Shown here piece by piece: positions 59,633 to 64,000 of a stretch of 64,000 nucleotides of DNA (position 1 is its first letter; each line of letters begins with the position of its first letter). A model generated the notes under the pieces. That model worked only from the letters and a program-made list of their open reading frames with translations. It was not told the origin of the DNA and made no database searches. Source of the stretch: Dreissena polymorpha (lineage: Eukaryota > Mollusca > Bivalvia > Myida > Dreissenidae); assembly GCF_020536995.1 (NCBI RefSeq), contig NC_068369.1, positions 18,207,921 to 18,271,920 on the forward strand, written 5' to 3'. The translations under genes were made by a program, and so were the position numbers.

Positions 59633-60165
59633 TTGCGACATACATTTTCAACAATCTTTTACTTTATGTCAATTGACATTTTTGTTACGGTTCACATGTT
59701 CAATGTTGTTTACAATACTGTTAGCAGACGAGAAATGTCTAGTTTATTTAGCTTCGGCTTTACAAGTCTGCAAAATCCAATGAAAAATGCACAGAAAAAT
59801 CATCCGAAAGTGCCAAAAAAGTGCGAATTGAAACGAAAACGCAACTTTTTACCACAATGGAAAAGTGAGTTTGAATGGTTGAGATATGATGAATCGTTAG
59901 AAGCAATGTTTAATAATCAAATATTGGCACAAATCTACATTAAGACTTTAATTTCTGTAATAATTTTGTTAAAAGTGCAAACATAAAAAAGGTTTTGTGG
60001 TGTATCATTTTGATTTTTATTCAAAAATATGAGGTTTATACTTAATGGTTTACAGTTAGTGTGATATTTCATGTTTGGGCAAGTGGCTTTACGTTCAGGG
60101 CAATTAGATTTTCTAAGTACTTGCCCGGCAGGGCAAGTTGGTTTTTAGGTTAATGTTGAGCCCTG
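59633..60165 (+). mobile_element. hAT/ZNF862-like transposase remnant, right end
   Basis: The frame reads MSSLFSFGFTSLQNPMKN, then PKKCELKRKRNFLPQWKSEF and EWLRYDESLEAMF. The 'KRKR.F...W...F.WL.YDE....MFC' signature is the TTF-type zinc-finger start of ZNF862-like hAT transposases; the zinc-binding Cys that should follow is lost. The 3' side ends ATGTTGAGCCCTG (60165), the inverse of a CAGGGCTC hAT terminus. The left end is not found, and the catalytic domain is absent. Confidence 0.6.
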
Positions 60166-60324
60166 AAATCGTCAAAATATGCATATAATGTCTATATTAG
60201 ACCATGGTAAATGTTCAGTATTACTGTTTCCTCACAAATATCATAACTTAAACGAAAATTTGCGAATCTGAAACAACTTTTTTCAATTTTGTAAATTTAC
60301 CAAAACGTGAAAAGATCCCTTTGA
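60166..60324 (-). mobile_element. Truncated copy of the TTAA MITE (see 14756-15266)
   Basis: Inverse of the first roughly 160 bases of the MITE at 14756: it ends CGTGAAAAGATCCCT followed by TTGA, a changed TTAA. It is cut at 60165 by the hAT-like terminus, so the hAT element inserted into it. The tRNA-like centre is not present. Confidence 0.75.
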
Positions 60325-60349
60325 AAAGGCTGGCTTAGAATTAGAATAC

Positions 60350-60426
60350 CTTTTATGCCCACAGATGGAGAGCCTGCAGCCACAGCTGCTAAGGCATATT
60401 CAATCTGCACCAGCTTGCCAGATGGG
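60350..60426 (-). CDS. PSMA2: Proteasome subunit alpha type-2 exon 2, second copy
   Basis: Same 77-bp exon as 3256-3332 on the minus strand ([25 protein letters not shown]) with the same phases, donor AAAAG|GTATT and a TGTTTCAG acceptor. Differences between the copies are few and silent. Flanks match only for a short distance. No other PSMA2 exon is visible within the window on this strand, so it is an orphan exon, a dispersed gene copy with large introns, or a partial duplication. Two elements (60166-60324 and 60544-60909) flank it closely. Confidence 0.8.
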
Positions 60427-60543
60427 CTGAAACAGTATAACATCGAGTACTAGAGTTTTTTTAATAATTTGCACCTCGACTCAACAAGGATATAGCATCA
60501 TGATAAACTGAGAATGCTATATGTTTGTTAAGTCGTGCGTAAT

Positions 60544-60909
60544 CAGGGCTTTTTTTTCCTTCTTTGGGAGCAGCCGAAAATCGGCCATTTCCCCTCGGAT
60601 TTTTTCCCCTCAGCAGATAAATTTTCCCCCAGACTTCAATTTTTTCCCCTAAAAAAAAATATTTTTTTTCTTAAAATACATAAGTTAACCTGATCCAGTG
60701 TATCAAATATAACATATTGCATAATTAAATTATCTGTTGCCTTGAAAAACAGCCAAATATGTTAAATTGATTATTTAAGACTGTCCTTATTTTTCCCAAA
60801 ATCCGGCATTTCCCGTGATTTTTTCCCCCAAAATCGGGTATTTTGCGTGATTTTTTCCCCCCTTTAAAAAAGGCCAGGCCCTTTCCCCCAAATCAGATAA
60901 AAACCTCTG
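60544..60909. mobile_element. hAT-like MITE with CAGGGC ends, 5-bp duplication GTAAT
   Basis: Starts CAGGGCTTTTTTTTCC and ends AAAACCTCTG, flanked by GTAAT at 60539-60543 and 60910-60914. The interior has repeated 'TTTTCCCC' and 'AAATCGG' blocks like the other two family members (7854-8337, 10595-11546). No coding. Confidence 0.7.
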
Positions 60910-60914
60910 GTAAT

Positions 60915-61339
60915 TTTTATTAAGTGGTTTCATCGCAAATATTTTATAAATGTATGACTATGAATCATTATAAAGATAATTACTAACCTTTGGTCTTTAT
61001 ATTTGTTGCTTTGTTTTCAAACGTTTATTGTAAGTGATAATAATAAATATGCTATTGTATTGATAGTGTCAAAGCACCATCTTGAAAATGTTTGCTTGTT
61101 GAGCTGAGCTGTGTATTCTAATTGGCATTTTGGAGGAACATTCAATCATGTAACTTCACACAACCTCTATAACCACGACTCTAAAAGAACCCACGACTCA
61201 ACAAGAAACTACCATATAATTACGTACGTTCATGAATATAACTTTTTTGTGTTTTAGTTTTCATTTGTAGTGAGTTACTTAGAAGATGAAAACTGGTCAC
61301 AATCAAGTATTATTCAATTTGAATGCTGCGTTTAGGTAA
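60915..61339. other. Non-coding stretch
   Basis: I see nothing beyond AT-rich DNA. Confidence 0.4.
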
Positions 61340-61850
61340 CCAAGTAATAAATAATAATCACTGCAAGTCTTTACAAACAAAATTCCCCAACCACAAGCAT
61401 GACAACTAAGTTTAGGATTTTATAACAGTGTTGAGACTGTTTTAACTTTCCACTGGTTGTGCTCAAACAGTGATCTTATCGTATAGTTTCCAAAGATTGA
61501 TGTATAATCCGGTATTATATCTAACTGTTACATCTTATTAGCCATGCTATTAAGTCAAACCTGAATGTTGTCAGCGAAAAACTGTATCGTTCCGACATAT
61601 TTCGTTTACCGGTATCACGTGACGTCGCTTCGCAAACCGGCTCCCAACTATACTAGAAGGCGTTTCTCAACTAAACAGTTTAAGTCAGTCATGCACGCTA
61701 TGATACATTCTCCTAGCAGAGTTGTCGTTCGTGCCTCAACATAATGAATGTAATGAACCGCAGTGTCAGAGAGTGGCTATGCTATTGAAACAAACAAATC
61801 GTGCTTTTCACTTTGGCAGTCTTCTTTTTCTTCTGACACTTTCTTCTATA
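61340..61850 (+). promoter_or_regulatory. Promoter-like segment, paralog of 12790-13160, joined to a 50.5-kb-type segment
   Basis: GTTGTCAGCGAAAAACTG and ACCGGTATCACGTGACG (E-box 61616-61621) match the left-hand segment, with a TATACTAGAAGG in the TATA position. At about 61850 the similarity switches to the segment beginning at 50470 (GGCGTATGGATCTAAG). The block is therefore a mosaic of two promoter-like duplicates. Confidence 0.45.
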
Positions 61851-64000
61851 GGCGTATGGATCTAAGATCTTGTTGCATTAGTACACTACAATATACTTTA
61901 CAAATCACAGCTGTCGTGCTTGTAAAGAATATTTGCTTGACTATAATGGTTTATTATTGTCTGAAACAATGAAATGTTGTGTGACCACGTGATATAAAAT
62001 ACAGTGGGTTACACAAGATATTTACATTTATGCATACTTTTTTTTCATTTATGCAATAAGCACATGTGTATTGACAACAGTAAATTAAAGGGTCACAAAT
62101 ATTTATTTACGTATCACACAATAAAACTATATGAGTCGGGTCATGAGAAAATGGGTCTTATGTTTATGCGGCAAGCAAATGCGCAGTCTGTTGAGAAGTT
62201 ATCCTGTGCGTTGATGAGGCCACGAAACATGGCGTGACTAAATCGGAAATGGTTTCTCATAACAAGAGTGTGCAATTTCGCAGGCTAGTCTGGAGTTAGG
62301 CTGCCCGCATATGACATAAGACCCATTTTCGCTAAACGATAAGTTGGCAGCGTCTGCCCTTATGTCTGTGGTTCTATCGCCAGAGGAAGCGCAATTTCGC
62401 TTATGTTTTACTCTATAAACATTCATACGTTTTGCTGTAAACGTTGATTTATAATGGGACAAATACCAAACAAAACACCATCGGACACGCTTACCGCAGA
62501 CTAATTAGAAATAAAACGCCCTAACAATCAGCATAATAAATATGACTTATGTATCGATATATCACTGTAACGCACACCTTCCCGGTGAGAATCCCTACGT
62601 TTCCAATAATTCTCACAAACGCGAATACCAACCTTTATAAGATCATTGTGTATCATTTGTTTTTGTGACTGACTTATACAAAAATGGCATTTAATGATCG
62701 ATACATAGTGATCATAACGGCATCCACTAGTGCTGTGAACTTCAACATTTAGTTCATATTATACTTAATCGTTAGCGGCTTGATGCATATCGAGTTAACG
62801 GAGTAACGGATATTAAGAACATAATTATGTGATACATGTTCATTTGTATCTAAAACTAGAAACTGAGATCACTAATACCGTTTTTAAATGCTAAGGTCAT
62901 TGTCTTTATTGAATGTAGGAATATATTGTTTATGTAAATTGGACTTAGCTTGGAACCAGCTTATTGGAAGGAAGTTGTTCAGGTAAGCAAACATTTCTAC
63001 ACGAAATCCACATTTAGTAGAGTTACATAATTATAATTAACACTTCAGTATGCATTTGTACATAAAGAAAATGCAGAATTATTTTTCTTTATTTTAATGC
63101 AGTCATTGGAATTTGTTAAATTTCCAAAAGTTATCATTAAAACTAACAAAATCAGTATGCATTAAAAAATAATTGGTGTGCGTGCGCACGTTTTGTGTGC
63201 TTGGAATTCATGTGTAAACAAAACTATTTACGCAACTATCATACAAACACACACAATGCTTGGTCATTTAATACTCGGTATTTCAATGCTCAGTATTTCA
63301 ATACTCGGTCTTTCAATACTCGATCTTTCAATACTCGGTCATTCACGTTATACTTTTCCCACTTCTATGTGTGTCTGTGTACAAAAATTAAGATAATATA
63401 TTTAGCAAATATAAAATTATGCTTATGAAATTGTGGCTGATGATCATTATAACATCGACCAGACAAAAGTATTTTACTGACTCTATGTCGCATGTAACGT
63501 GTTAAATTGATTTAATATACCGCTATACAATATTCTAAATCATTATACCCACGCTTTTCGGAGAAAAAGTGGGGATATTGTGGTGATGTCCGTCCGTCCG
63601 TCTTGGCCACTTGCTCCTCCTACACTATTACCACTAGAACCTTGAAACTACCATACATGGTAGCTATGAGCATATGTGCGACGGTGACAGTGACGGAAAT
63701 TTGATCTGACCCCTGATCAAAAGTTATGGCGGTTGGGGCGGGGCCGGGTCAGAGATTTTACTGCGACCGCGATTCGAAAAAGGCTCATAACTACTGTGTC
63801 CCTTCAGATATTGCTTTCATATTTGGTATGCATGTGTATCTAGACAACATCTATCCATGCGCATAAAATTTTTGACCCCTGTGATCTTGACCTTGAACTT
63901 TGGGTCAGTTTTTAGGTTTCGAAATCTGCGACCGCGATTCGAAAAAGGCTCATAACTTATGTGTCCTTTCAGATATTGCTTTCATATTTGGTATGCATGT
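61850..64000 (+). repeat. Segmental duplication, copy B (pairs with 50460-52640)
   Basis: Counterpart of copy A to the window end, with the interspersed ATGAGTCGGGTCATGAG repeat at 62115-62540, the 15-bp minisatellite at 63268-63345, and the CGCTTTTCGGAG head and first units of the 162-bp array from 63549. The array is cut by the window end. Confidence 0.85.

Overview
This window looks like nuclear DNA from a bivalve mollusc. It is AT-rich and intron-dominated, and it carries long arrays with the 'GACCTTGACCTTG' signature, repeats beginning 'AACAAGAGATGTG', 'GAGACGCCRC' foldback elements and many short inverted-repeat transposons typical of clam and dreissenid-like genomes. The genus is inference; no rRNA or mitochondrial marker is present. 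True coding density is low, and most long open frames are microsatellite or repeat artefacts.

The main gene is on the + strand and can be followed by phase-compatible splice sites from 21376 to at least 34077, possibly to 40359. Its exons encode, in order, a DZIP3-type HEPN domain (21376-21759), a CARD-like death-fold domain (22561-22848), two small exons of no recognised family (26690-26894, 28188-28246), then one 4.3-kb exon (29224-33563) and a short exon (33907-34077). The last two carry a SAMD9/SAMD9L-type core: SAM-like, Schlafen/AlbA-like, SAMD9 middle region, STAND-type P-loop NTPase, helical/TPR-like region and a C-terminal OB-like end. The result would be an innate-immune-style receptor or effector with a putative RNase (HEPN) and an adaptor (CARD) fused to a SAMD9 engine. 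The large exon has three in-frame stops and two frame changes, so it is either a decaying copy or affected by assembly error. The HEPN exon lies in a tandem duplication (about 17.03-18.88 kb and 19.87-21.73 kb) whose copies differ mostly by single-base indels, which makes assembly quality a real concern here.

Left part (1-16 kb): a possible Pro/Val-rich terminal exon (- strand), one exon of proteasome subunit alpha-2 (PSMA2, - strand, 3256-3332), a first exon of an unknown gene (6073-6144, -), a roughly 161-bp repeat array, a pogo-like transposase split by a TA-inserted element, two CAGGGG-ended hAT-like elements with 5-bp target duplications, and an old LINE split by a TTAA-inserted element that contains a tRNA-like sequence. 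Middle (16-41 kb): TAC-type microsatellites, the duplicated HEPN block, the SAMD9-like gene with a long inverted repeat and a MITE in its introns, a terminal-inverted-repeat element carrying a tRNA-Ser(UGA) gene, and candidate downstream exons. Right part (41-64 kb): AT-rich gene-poor DNA, a 5'-truncated LINE (-), microsatellites, a second copy of the same MITE, mosaic segmental duplications with TATA-box promoter-like segments (48.3, 50.5 and 61.6-61.9 kb), a 162-bp repeat array, a C2H2 zinc-finger frame, foldback elements, a 33-bp minisatellite, a hAT/ZNF862-like remnant, a second copy of the PSMA2 exon (60350-60426, -) and a third CAGGG-ended element.
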